64,000 nucleotides of DNA from Achromobacter mucicolens. GTDB taxonomy: Bacteria > Pseudomonadota > Gammaproteobacteria > Burkholderiales > Burkholderiaceae_B. The stretch spans positions 1 through 64,000 of the forward strand of contig NZ_CADIJP010000013.1 in assembly GCF_902859725.1 (NCBI RefSeq), read 5' to 3'. Position 1 is the stretch's first letter. The number at the start of each line of letters is the position of its first letter. Of the stretch, positions 18,846 through 27,148 are shown in pieces. The notes below the pieces were generated by a model that was not told where the DNA came from, made no database searches, and worked only from the letters and a program-made list of their open reading frames with translations. Position numbers and translations under genes: made by a program.

Positions 18846-18950
18846 AATCCATACAAGTTCGCAAATTCTACCGCGAAAATCCATACAAGAAGTTGAATCG
18901 TCCGGCCCCGACTGCATTCCCTCTCGCCGGAAGCGGCACAAAACCCATAC
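18846..18950. promoter_or_regulatory. Direct repeats upstream of the MocR-type gene
   Basis: AATCCATACAAG occurs at 18846-18857 and again at 18878-18889, exactly 32 bp apart in the same orientation. A partial third copy (CCCATACATAAAG) starts near 18944, just before the start codon. Same-orientation repeats at about three helical turns are typical of MocR/GntR-fusion binding sites, so autoregulation is likely. TATAAT within 18843-18848 overlaps the first copy. Confidence 0.6.
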
Positions 18951-18963
18951 ATAAAGAAAAGCC

Positions 18964-20370
18964 ATGGCTCTCTCGCGTCGCCTGAAAAAAGCCAACACGT
19001 CGTGGGTGCGGCCCCTGACCGCGGGCTCGGGCTCCCGGTACCAGCAGATCGCCACGCAAATCGAGACAGCGGTGGAGGACGGTGTCCTTCGGCCCGGCGA
19101 CCGGCTGCCCCCGCAGCGCGAACTGGCCCAGACCTTGGGTGTCGACCTGACGACCGTCACGCGCGCGTACACGGAAGTGCGCCAGAAGGGGATCCTGGAA
19201 GCGCAGGGCGCCGGCGGGACGTATGTGTCCTATTCGGGATTGGAGGCGGGCGGGACGATCGATCTGGGCATGAACATCCCGCCATTGCTTGGCAGTGCAG
19301 CGTTTGCAGACCTGCTTGCGCAAGGCAGCGTCGCCACCCAGGCAGCCGCAAGCGCAACGGATCTGATGAGTTACCACGTGGGCGCCGGCGCCAACCGGCA
19401 TCGTGCGGTAGCCGCGACGTGGCTGCAGCCGATGACGGGCGACACGGATATCGAGCGGATCGTGGTCTGCCCGGGCGCGCAAACCGCGATCGCGGCGCTG
19501 CTGCTGTCCAAGAGCCAATCGGGCGACGCCATTGCGTGCGATGCATTGACTTACCCGGGCTTTCTGGCCGCGGCCCGCCTGCTCCAGCGTTCGGCCGTTG
19601 GCGTGAAGTCAGATGAATTCGGCATGGACCCCGCCGACCTCGAACGCGTGTGCGAACGACATCGTCCCGCCATGCTGTATTTGAATCCGACGATTCAGAA
19701 CCCGACCGCGATCACGCTGTCCACGGAACGTCGAACGGCATTGCTGCGTGTCGCGGCGAAACATGCGCTGCCGGTCATTGAAGATGATCCGTACTGGCTG
19801 TTGGCCGACCATGCGCCAAGCACGATGTTTTCTCTGGCGGCCAACACGTCTGCGGCGCCGGTGTACTACGTGTCGACGCTGTCCAAATGCATCGCGCCCG
19901 GCCTTCGAACTGCTTACCTTGTCGTGCCTTCCGGCGAGCCGTTGAGCCCTGTGCTGGATGCCCTGCGTTCGCTGGCGCTGATGCCCACGCCCTGGATGAC
20001 GGAGATGGCGACGACGTTGATCGAGTCGGGCGCTGCCGTTCAATGGCTGGCGCAGGTCAGGAGCGAGCTGCAGCATCGCCAAGCCGTCGCGGCGTCGATC
20101 CTGCCGGGCAAGATTGATGCCGACCCGAATGGGCTGCACCTCTGGCTTGAATTGCCGCGTCATATCGACTGCTACCGGCTCAAGCAGACGGCGCTGGCGC
20201 AAGGGGTGAGCGTTACTGATTCGGCGTCATTTTCCACGGGGGCATCCAGCCCCTTGGCGCTTCGGGTGTCGTTGGGGGGAGCGATTGACCGGACGCGTTT
20301 GACGCACGGTCTGACCCGGTTGGCGGAGCTGCTCAAGGGCGATACTGCGAGGCGGGATTCTCCCGTTTGA
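18964..20370 (+). CDS. MocR-type regulator (GntR domain fused to PLP aminotransferase fold)
   Basis: The 468-aa protein has a GntR winged helix at about residues 20-90 (RYQQIATQIETAVEDGVLRP, RLPPQRELAQTLGVDLTTVT). A fold-type-I aminotransferase domain follows, with the PLP lysine in STLSKCIAPGLR (Lys308) and a YLNPTIQNPT segment. MocR proteins sense PLP or amino-acid ligands and usually control a neighbouring gene. Here the divergent 55-aa membrane-protein gene or itself is the obvious target. No metabolic target is adjacent on the same strand. Confidence 0.92.
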   Translation: MALSRRLKKANTSWVRPLTAGSGSRYQQIATQIETAVEDGVLRPGDRLPPQRELAQTLGVDLTTVTRAYTEVRQKGILEAQGAGGTYVSYSGLEAGGTIDLGMNIPPLLGSAAFADLLAQGSVATQAAASATDLMSYHVGAGANRHRAVAATWLQPMTGDTDIERIVVCPGAQTAIAALLLSKSQSGDAIACDALTYPGFLAAARLLQRSAVGVKSDEFGMDPADLERVCERHRPAMLYLNPTIQNPTAITLSTERRTALLRVAAKHALPVIEDDPYWLLADHAPSTMFSLAANTSAAPVYYVSTLSKCIAPGLRTAYLVVPSGEPLSPVLDALRSLALMPTPWMTEMATTLIESGAAVQWLAQVRSELQHRQAVAASILPGKIDADPNGLHLWLELPRHIDCYRLKQTALAQGVSVTDSASFSTGASSPLALRVSLGGAIDRTRLTHGLTRLAELLKGDTARRDSPV

Positions 20371-20437
20371 TTTGCATGCGTGCCGGGTCTCGCGCGTCGA
20401 CATCGAATTGCCGGGCGATACGGCGACGCTGACCGCG

Positions 20438-21346
20438 TCAGAACGCTTCTCCCTGCCGCACCGCCAGCGCAGCCGCCGCCGCGCGCGTTTCCACGCCCAG
20501 TTTGACGTAGATGTGTTCCAGGTGTTTATTCACCGTTCGTGGCGACATGCCCAGTATCTCGGCGATGTCCCGATTCGTTTTTCCCTTGGCCAGCCAGCGC
20601 AGCACATCGGCCTCTCGCGGCGTCAGGCCGTAGGCCGTGGCCAACGGCGCCGTTTCCTGCAACAGCAGCAGCGTTTCGCCGCTGCGCCGGGATGCCGACA
20701 GACTCAAGGTCAAACGCCCTCGCGCGCTAGCCAGCACCAAGGGCTCAGCCGCCGGGCCGGCCTTCAGGTTGCGCGCCACCCAATCCGCCAGGGGCGCGGG
20801 CAGCTCTGACGCATCTTCCGCGCAGCCAAAATACGCCGCCAACCAGATCCGCGCCTTGCCCGTCTTCCAGATCGGCAGCCCGCTCGCGTCCAGCGCCACC
20901 ACGGCGCGTGCGGCCGCATCGATCGCGTCAAAGGCGGCTGACAGGCTGCGCGCATTGCGCAGATGCGTTCGCAGCCTGGCCACCACCACGTCCGGGTCCA
21001 GCGGCTTGGTCACATAGTCGACGCCGCCGACGCGAAATGCCTTCAACACGTGTTCGGGCTCGGTCAGGCCCGTCATGAACACCACGGGCACATCTCCCGC
21101 CGCGGGGTGCGCTTTCAGACGTGCGCAGGTCTCGAAGCCGTCCATGCCCGGCATCACCGCGTCCAGCAGCACGATATCCGGCACCACGAAATCCACCCGT
21201 TCGATCGCCGACTGGCCATCGATTGCCACCAGCACCTGATAGCCCGCCGCATCCAGTGCGGTGGACAGCATTTTCAGATTGTCCGGCGCATCATCGACCA
21301 GCATGACGAGGTTCTTATCGGGCGTGGGCATGGTGACGCTGTACAT
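20438..21346 (-). CDS. LuxR-type response regulator of the amide-uptake locus
   Basis: The protein has an N-terminal receiver (VMLVDDAPDNLKML; phospho-acceptor Asp62 in LLDAVMPGMDG; TGL and K in VTKPLDPD). A middle segment with a PAS-like flavour follows, then a C-terminal LuxR/NarL helix-turn-helix (LTPREADVLRWLAKGKTNRD, SPRTVNKHLEHIYVKLG). The ATG at 21346 is taken as start, with MPTPDK 15 nt downstream as an alternative. The gene overlaps the end of the transporter-kinase gene by about 30 bp, so the two are coupled and form a two-component system. Likely targets are the paired palindromes at 24732-24799. Confidence 0.88.
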   Translation of the reverse strand: MYSVTMPTPDKNLVMLVDDAPDNLKMLSTALDAAGYQVLVAIDGQSAIERVDFVVPDIVLLDAVMPGMDGFETCARLKAHPAAGDVPVVFMTGLTEPEHVLKAFRVGGVDYVTKPLDPDVVVARLRTHLRNARSLSAAFDAIDAAARAVVALDASGLPIWKTGKARIWLAAYFGCAEDASELPAPLADWVARNLKAGPAAEPLVLASARGRLTLSLSASRRSGETLLLLQETAPLATAYGLTPREADVLRWLAKGKTNRDIAEILGMSPRTVNKHLEHIYVKLGVETRAAAAALAVRQGEAF

Positions 21347-24300
21347 GGTGTTTAAGCACCTGATTGAATTCACTCAGTTGAAACTCGCCTGCCAGCGCGC
21401 GCAGATGCGCCGTCAATTCGCGCGTTTCGGCGCGGCGGCCCCGTATTTCTTCCAGCTTGGCCTGGATGCCCTTGATGTAGCCCATGGCCCCCAGTTCCAG
21501 CAGCGCCTCGGCATCCTCGCGCTCCAGCGCCACCCGATGCAGGTCACCCGCGGGCAGCGCCGCCTCGACCGGCGCCACCTGCCAGTCCAGCTTGAGCAGA
21601 CGGCCCAGATGGTTCAGCAAATCCTCGACCATCACCGGCTTGGCAATGAAGGCGTTGTGCCCGCTCTGTGCCGGGTCTTTCGGATCCAGCCCCAGGATAT
21701 TGGCCGACAGCATCACGATAGGCACGGCCACGCCTTCATCGCGCAGGCGCCGCACAACTTCCCATCCGGTCATGTCCGGCATCGAGACGTCCATCAGTAT
21801 CAGCGCTGGCCGCAAGGTGTGCACGCAGGCAAGGCACGCGGCGCCGTGCGGCGCTTCGTGAACCTCAAAGCCCAGCGGTTCGAGCAGGTCGCGAACCAGG
21901 CGCCGCTGCGAGGGCTGGTCATCCACCGTCAGAATCCGCAGGCGCTCGCCGCGGTAGCCCACCACCAGCCCGGAGGGCCGGGCGTCGCTGCGCGGCGAGC
22001 GCACTTCCGGCAGGAACAGTTTGAGCGTGAACACACTGCCGCGGCCGACGACGCTGCGCACTGTCAGCTCGCCGCCCATGATGCCGGTCAGCATGCGGCA
22101 GATGGTCAGCCCCAGGCCCGTGCCGGAATCGGCCTGCTCGACCCCCGCCCAGCTGCGCTCGAAGGGCAGAAAGATCCGTTCGAGATCCTCGGCCGGTATG
22201 CCGCGGCCGGTGTCCTCCACTTCGAACAACACCATATCCGCGGCCGACTTGACGCGCATCGACACCTGTCCTGCCGAGGTGAACTTGAGCGCGTTGCTCA
22301 ACAGGTTGATCAGAATCTGCCGCAGCCGCTTTTCGTCGATATGCACGATGGCGGGAAGTTCGGCCGCTTCATAGCAGAAGGTCAGTCCCTTGAGCGTGCT
22401 TTGCGGCCTGAACATCTGCACGATCTGCTCCAGAAACTCGGGCAGGCGCAGCTCGCTGTTCTCGAGCCTGAGCCGGCCGGCCTCGATGCGCGCGATGTCC
22501 AGCAGTCCGTCGATGAGACCGATCAAATGCTTGCCGCTGCGATGAATCACGTCGATCGCCTCGCGCCGCGCCGGTGGCAAGCCGGGGTCGCGCTGCAGAA
22601 TCTGTGCGTAACCCAGAATGCTGTTCAAGGGCGCGCGCAGCTCATGGCTCATGCCGCCCATGAAACGGCTTTTGGCCAGATTGGCGCTTTCAGCCGCCTC
22701 CTTGGCCTGTTGCAACTGCGCGTCGGTCTGCTTGTGCGCCTGGATCTCGCGCAGCAGCAGATGGGTCTGGCGATCTGATTCCTCTTGCGCCACGCGCCGG
22801 CTTTCGTGGGCCAGCACCAGCCACCAGGCCGCCACGCCGCCGATCAGCAACAAGGCGGCATACAGCTTCAGGAAGGTCGGCCGCAAGCCGGAGGGGTCCA
22901 GCCCGCCCCGCATGTGACTGGCGACCTCCTGGTAGTAGATCAAGCCCAGAATGCCGGCCAGCAGTGCGCCCATCCCCATCACAATCAGGAGGTAGTGGCC
23001 CAGGCGGCTATGCAAGAGCGGTGTGACCCGCGCCGGCAACACACGGGTGAGGACCGCCTGGACCTGATCCTTCAAGCGTCCCTGCTGCTTGCAGCGATCC
23101 TGGCAGCGGGCGTCCAGCGTGCAGCACAAGGAACAGATGGACCCGTTGTAGGCCGGGCAATGCGCCATGTCCGGCTGTTCGAAGCGATTGGCGCAGATCA
23201 CGCAGACATGATCGGAACCCGCGACATCGACCGGCGTGCGCGCCAGGTTGTAGCGGCCCCGCGTGCGCCAGGCGATGACCGGTGCGCAGACAAAGGCCGC
23301 CAGCAAGGCGACAAACGGCGACAAGGCCTGCGCCAGCGCGCCCGCCGTGCCCGGGAACACGCCGGCAAAGGCCAGCAGGCCCAGTGTCATGGCGATCAGC
23401 ATGCTGCCCACACCCACCGGATTGATGTCGTACAGATAGGCGCGGCGGAACTCGATCCGTGCCGGCGACAGCCCCAGCGGCTTGTTGATCACCAGATCAG
23501 CCACCAGCGCCCCTATCCAGGCCAGCGCGACGTGCGAGAACACCGCCAGCACATGCTCCAGCGCGCCGAACACGCCCATCTCCATCAGGACAACTGCGAT
23601 CAGCACGTTGAACACCAGCCACACCACCCGCCCTGGATGGCTATGCGTGATGCGGGCAAAGAAATTGGACCAGGCCAGCGAGCCGGCATACGCATTGGTC
23701 ACATTGATCTTGACCTGCGAGATCACCACGAAGGCCGTTACCAAGGCCAGCGCCAGCCCGGGATGGCTGACGACATAGGTATAGGCCGCCAGATACATAT
23801 GCGTGGGGTCGCCCGCCTTGTCGGGCGGCGTGCCCAGGGACAGGGCCAGCCAGGCCAGAAAGGCCCCGCCCAGGATCTTGGCCGCGCCGGGCACGATCCA
23901 GCCCGGACCCGCGCAGACAAGGGCGAGCCACCAGCGCGTGCGGTTGGCGGCCGTGCGTTCGGGCAGAAAGCGCAGAAAGTCGACTTGCTCGCCGATCTGC
24001 GTGACCAGCGAGGCGGCAACCGCAACGGCCGAACCAAACATCAGCAGATTGAAATTGCCGCCCCGGCCGTCGTAGCCCGGAAACCGCAGGAACTCCTGCA
24101 ATGTCCCGGGATCGCGCCAGGCGATGAACGCATAGGGCAAGAGCAGCAGCACCAGCCATATCGGCTGCGTCCAGGATTGCAGCCGGCTGATGAAGGTAAT
24201 GCCATAAGCCACCATGGGCAGGATGACGACGGCGCACAAGAGATAGCCGATGGACAGCGGCAGGCCGGTGGCCAGCTCGATGGCCAGCGCCATGATGGCC

Positions 24301-24707
24301 GCCTCCAGCGCGAAAAAGATGAAGGTGAAGGAGGCGTAGATCAGCGAGGTAATGGTCGAGCCGATGTAGCCAAAGCCGGCCCCTCGCGTCAGCAGATCCA
24401 TGTCCAGACCATGGCGCGCCGCGTAGTAGGCAATCGGCAACCCGGTCAGAAAGGTGACGATCGCCACGGCGATGATGGCCCAGAACGCATTGACGAAGCC
24501 GTAGTTCAGCGCCAGCGCGCCGCCGATGGCTTCCAGCGCCAGGAACGACACGGCGCCCAGCGCGGTATTGGCGACCCGTAATTCGGACCATTTGCGAAAC
24601 GACACGGGCGTGAAACGCAGCGCATAGTCTTCCAGCGTCTCATTGGCGACCCAGGTGTTGTAGTCGCGACGGATCTTGACGATGCGTTGGGGCGCGCTGG
24701 CAGACAA
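21315..24707 (-). CDS. NCS1 permease-hybrid histidine kinase fusion
   Basis: A 1130-aa protein joining a purine/cytosine-permease (NCS1) type transporter to a sensor kinase. Residues 1 to about 480 carry the permease: ETLEDYALRFTPVSFRKWSE at the start and about 12 hydrophobic helices. A cysteine-rich patch with nine or so Cys follows near 500-540 (CVICANRFEQPDMAHC and CSLCCTLDARC). Two further helices are near 570-640, then a coiled coil, a HisKA domain with His688 in MSHELRAPLNS, and an HATPase domain (GRGIPAEDLERIF, DSGTGLGLTI). A C-terminal receiver has Asp973 in LMDVSMPDMTGW. It probably reports uptake or binding of an amide/urea-like nitrogen source, inferred from the divergent urt/fmd operon. 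Confidence 0.9.
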   Translation of the reverse strand: MSASAPQRIVKIRRDYNTWVANETLEDYALRFTPVSFRKWSELRVANTALGAVSFLALEAIGGALALNYGFVNAFWAIIAVAIVTFLTGLPIAYYAARHGLDMDLLTRGAGFGYIGSTITSLIYASFTFIFFALEAAIMALAIELATGLPLSIGYLLCAVVILPMVAYGITFISRLQSWTQPIWLVLLLLPYAFIAWRDPGTLQEFLRFPGYDGRGGNFNLLMFGSAVAVAASLVTQIGEQVDFLRFLPERTAANRTRWWLALVCAGPGWIVPGAAKILGGAFLAWLALSLGTPPDKAGDPTHMYLAAYTYVVSHPGLALALVTAFVVISQVKINVTNAYAGSLAWSNFFARITHSHPGRVVWLVFNVLIAVVLMEMGVFGALEHVLAVFSHVALAWIGALVADLVINKPLGLSPARIEFRRAYLYDINPVGVGSMLIAMTLGLLAFAGVFPGTAGALAQALSPFVALLAAFVCAPVIAWRTRGRYNLARTPVDVAGSDHVCVICANRFEQPDMAHCPAYNGSICSLCCTLDARCQDRCKQQGRLKDQVQAVLTRVLPARVTPLLHSRLGHYLLIVMGMGALLAGILGLIYYQEVASHMRGGLDPSGLRPTFLKLYAALLLIGGVAAWWLVLAHESRRVAQEESDRQTHLLLREIQAHKQTDAQLQQAKEAAESANLAKSRFMGGMSHELRAPLNSILGYAQILQRDPGLPPARREAIDVIHRSGKHLIGLIDGLLDIARIEAGRLRLENSELRLPEFLEQIVQMFRPQSTLKGLTFCYEAAELPAIVHIDEKRLRQILINLLSNALKFTSAGQVSMRVKSAADMVLFEVEDTGRGIPAEDLERIFLPFERSWAGVEQADSGTGLGLTICRMLTGIMGGELTVRSVVGRGSVFTLKLFLPEVRSPRSDARPSGLVVGYRGERLRILTVDDQPSQRRLVRDLLEPLGFEVHEAPHGAACLACVHTLRPALILMDVSMPDMTGWEVVRRLRDEGVAVPIVMLSANILGLDPKDPAQSGHNAFIAKPVMVEDLLNHLGRLLKLDWQVAPVEAALPAGDLHRVALEREDAEALLELGAMGYIKGIQAKLEEIRGRRAETRELTAHLRALAGEFQLSEFNQVLKHHVQRHHAHAR

Positions 24708-24731
24708 ATCGGGCTCCGCGGAAGGTGGGGA

Positions 24732-24799
24732 TACGTCATTGAACGTAGATGCCGTTGTAACGCCCTGGGGGCGGCGGTGGCTCTACGTCAATCAACGTA
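24732..24799. promoter_or_regulatory. Two TACGT-N6-ACGTA palindromes in the kinase/urtA promoter region
   Basis: TACGTCATTGAACGTA is at 24732-24747 and TACGTCAATCAACGTA at 24784-24799, 52 bp apart (about five helical turns). Both sit in the 196-bp gap between the divergent kinase and urtA-like genes. A possible half site (TGCGTCA) follows near 24808. The spacing and symmetry suit a LuxR/NarL-type response regulator such as the one encoded at 20438-21346. Binding is inferred. Confidence 0.7.
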
Positions 24800-24903
24800 T
24801 GTTGCAGTGCGTCATAGGCTCCTAGTATGCCCTCACCCTCCGGGCTGCGGCATGTGCCGCGCATGCTCGGTTTCCCTGGTCGTGATCCACTGAGGAGTCA
24901 TCG

Positions 24904-26166
24904 ATGTCTGGCAAAACCCCTTTTGATAATGCCCCGGAGCTGCCCTCGCGCCGGCGCCTGGCCCTGGCTTTTGCCTCCCTGCCGCTGCTGGGCATACCGG
25001 CGCTGTCGCGGGCCGCTGCGCCGGCCACGTCGGCCATCAACACCACCGGCCTGGCCATTACCGACACCGAAGTCACGGTAGGCCAGTTGCACTCGGCGAC
25101 CGGCACCATGGCCATCAGTGAGACGGGGTCGATTCAATCCGAGCGCCTGGCCATCGAGCAGATCAACGCAATGGGCGGCATTCTGGGCCGCAAGATCAAG
25201 ATCATCCAGGAAGACGGCGCCTCGGACTGGCCGACGTTTGCCGAAAAGGCCCGCAAACTGCTGGTCAGCGACAAGGTCGCCACGGTGTTCGGCTGCTGGA
25301 CCTCGGCGTCGCGCAAGGCGGTCCTGCCGGTGTTCGAAAAGGAAAACGGCCTGCTCTACTACCCGACCTTCTATGAAGGCCTGGAGCAGTCCAAGAACGT
25401 CTTTTATACCGGGCAGGAGGCCACGCAGCAGATCCTGTCCAGCCTGGACTGGCTGTCGCGCGAGAAGAAGGCGCGTTCCTTCTACCTGATCGGCTCTGAC
25501 TACATCTGGCCGCGCACGTCCAACAAGATTGCCCGCAAGCACATCGAGAACGTGCTCAAGGGTGAGGTGGTCGGCGAGGAATACTACCCGCTGGGCCACA
25601 CGCAGTTCGGCTCGCTGATCAACAAGATCAAGCTGAAAAAGCCCGACGTGGTGTTCGCCGTGGTGGTGGGCGGCAGCAATGTGTCGTTCTACAAGCAGCT
25701 CAAGGCGGCTGGCGTCACGAGCGGCAAGCAAAAGCTCCTGACCATCTCGGTGACCGAGGATGAACTGCTGGGCATTGGCGGTGAAAACGCCGAGGGCTTC
25801 TGGTCCTGCATGAAGTATTTCCAGAGCCTGGACAATGCCAACAACAAGAAGTTCGTCGAGGCCTTCAAGGCCAGGTATGGCGCCGACGCCGTGATCGGCG
25901 ATGTGACCCAGGCGGCCTATCTGGGACCCTGGCTGTGGAAGATGGCGGTGGAGAAGGCGGGCAGCTTCGATGTCGACAAAGTGGTCGCCGCGTCGGCTGG
26001 ACTGGAATTCAAGGAAGCGCCCGAAGGCTACGTCAAGATCGACCCCAACCACCATCTGTGGAGCAAGACCCGCATCGGCCAGATTCGCAAGGACGGCCAG
26101 TTCGACGTGATCTTCGAGACCCCGGAGCTCATCAAGCCCGATCCCTTCCCCAAGGGTTATCAGTAA
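24904..26166 (+). CDS. urtA: Urea/short-chain amide ABC transporter substrate-binding protein
   Basis: A 420-aa periplasmic binding protein of the HAAT family (UrtA/FmdD/AmiC-like). The N-terminus has a twin-arginine-containing signal (SRRRLALAFASLPLLG) ending near AAAPA. The mature part shows the UrtA-type start (TEVTVGQLHSATGTMAISE), FGCWTSASRKAVLPVFE and LLYYPTFYEGLEQS. AGGAGTCATCG precedes the ATG. It heads a same-strand block through fmdB. Presence of formamidase and absence of urease genes favours formamide or other small amides over urea, but UrtA and FmdD cannot be separated by eye. Confidence 0.88.
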   Translation: MSGKTPFDNAPELPSRRRLALAFASLPLLGIPALSRAAAPATSAINTTGLAITDTEVTVGQLHSATGTMAISETGSIQSERLAIEQINAMGGILGRKIKIIQEDGASDWPTFAEKARKLLVSDKVATVFGCWTSASRKAVLPVFEKENGLLYYPTFYEGLEQSKNVFYTGQEATQQILSSLDWLSREKKARSFYLIGSDYIWPRTSNKIARKHIENVLKGEVVGEEYYPLGHTQFGSLINKIKLKKPDVVFAVVVGGSNVSFYKQLKAAGVTSGKQKLLTISVTEDELLGIGGENAEGFWSCMKYFQSLDNANNKKFVEAFKARYGADAVIGDVTQAAYLGPWLWKMAVEKAGSFDVDKVVAASAGLEFKEAPEGYVKIDPNHHLWSKTRIGQIRKDGQFDVIFETPELIKPDPFPKGYQ

Positions 26167-26220
26167 TCACGTCGATCCGGGCGCCGCGCGCGACGCCCTT
26201 TCCACTGCCGGGAGCCATCC

Positions 26221-27138
26221 ATGGAATCCTTCTCCGATCTTGGGGCCATCCTGCTGATGCAGGGCTTTAATGGCTTATCGGTCTTCAGCGTGCTGTTGCT
26301 GATGGCCCTGGGCCTGGCGATCATCTTTGGCCAGATGGGCGTCATCAACATGGCCCATGGCGAGTTCCTGGCGGTGGGCGCCTATTGCACCTACCTCTGT
26401 TCCGAACTGGTCCAGCAGTACGCGCCGGGCCTGATGCCGGCCTACTTCTTTGTCGCCATCCTGCTGGCCTTCGCGGTGACCTTCAGCCTGGGCTGGCTGA
26501 CCGAGTGGCTGATGATCCGTCATCTGTACCGCAGGCCGCTGGACACGCTGCTGGCGACCTGGGGCTTGTCGCTGGTGCTGCAGCAGACCCTGCGTTCGCT
26601 GTTCGGTCCGCGTGAAGTCAGCCCCACGCTGCCCGATTGGCTGATGGGATCCTGGCAGCCGCTGGACGGGGTGGACATCCCGATCAATGGCCTGTTCGTC
26701 ATGTCCATCAGCATCGTGCTGACTGGCGCGCTGCTCCTGGCGTTGTTCCGGTCGACCTGGGGCTTGCACGTGCGCGCGACGGTGCAGAACCGCGCCATGA
26801 GCGGCGCGGTGGGCATCGATACGAAGCGTGTGGACCGCGTGACGTTCTCGTTGGGTTGCGGGATTGCCGGGATTGCCGGCGCCGCTTTCACGACGATCGG
26901 TTCCACCGGCCCGACCAGCGGTTCGCTCTACATCGTCGATACGTTCCTGACGGTGGTGTTTGGCGGCGCGGCCAGCTTGTTCGGCACCATCGCTTCGGCC
27001 TTTGTCATCGCGCAGACGCAATCGATCTCCGAGTTCTTCATGACCGGTTCGATGGCCAAAGTGCTGACGCTGTCGGCCATCGTGATCATTCTGATGCTGC
27101 GCCCGCAAGGCCTGTTCAGCATCAAGGTACGCAGGTAG
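26221..27138 (+). CDS. urtB: ABC transporter permease, UrtB/FmdE type
   Basis: A 305-aa inner-membrane permease of the LivH/UrtB family with about eight hydrophobic segments. The family core is LGLAIIFGQMGVINMAHGEF near the N-terminus. The N-terminal extracytoplasmic extension found in many proteobacterial urea UrtB proteins is absent, so the length is that of amide-type FmdE. CGGGAG precedes the start. It pairs with the 373-aa LivM-like permease 10 bp downstream. Confidence 0.87.
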   Translation: MESFSDLGAILLMQGFNGLSVFSVLLLMALGLAIIFGQMGVINMAHGEFLAVGAYCTYLCSELVQQYAPGLMPAYFFVAILLAFAVTFSLGWLTEWLMIRHLYRRPLDTLLATWGLSLVLQQTLRSLFGPREVSPTLPDWLMGSWQPLDGVDIPINGLFVMSISIVLTGALLLALFRSTWGLHVRATVQNRAMSGAVGIDTKRVDRVTFSLGCGIAGIAGAAFTTIGSTGPTSGSLYIVDTFLTVVFGGAASLFGTIASAFVIAQTQSISEFFMTGSMAKVLTLSAIVIILMLRPQGLFSIKVRR

Positions 27139-27148
27139 GGGGCGCATC

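Noticed and set aside
22785-24581. A 598-codon open frame antisense to the transporter-kinase gene
   Set aside because: Arg/His/Gln-rich with no domain. The sense gene has clear permease and kinase motifs.
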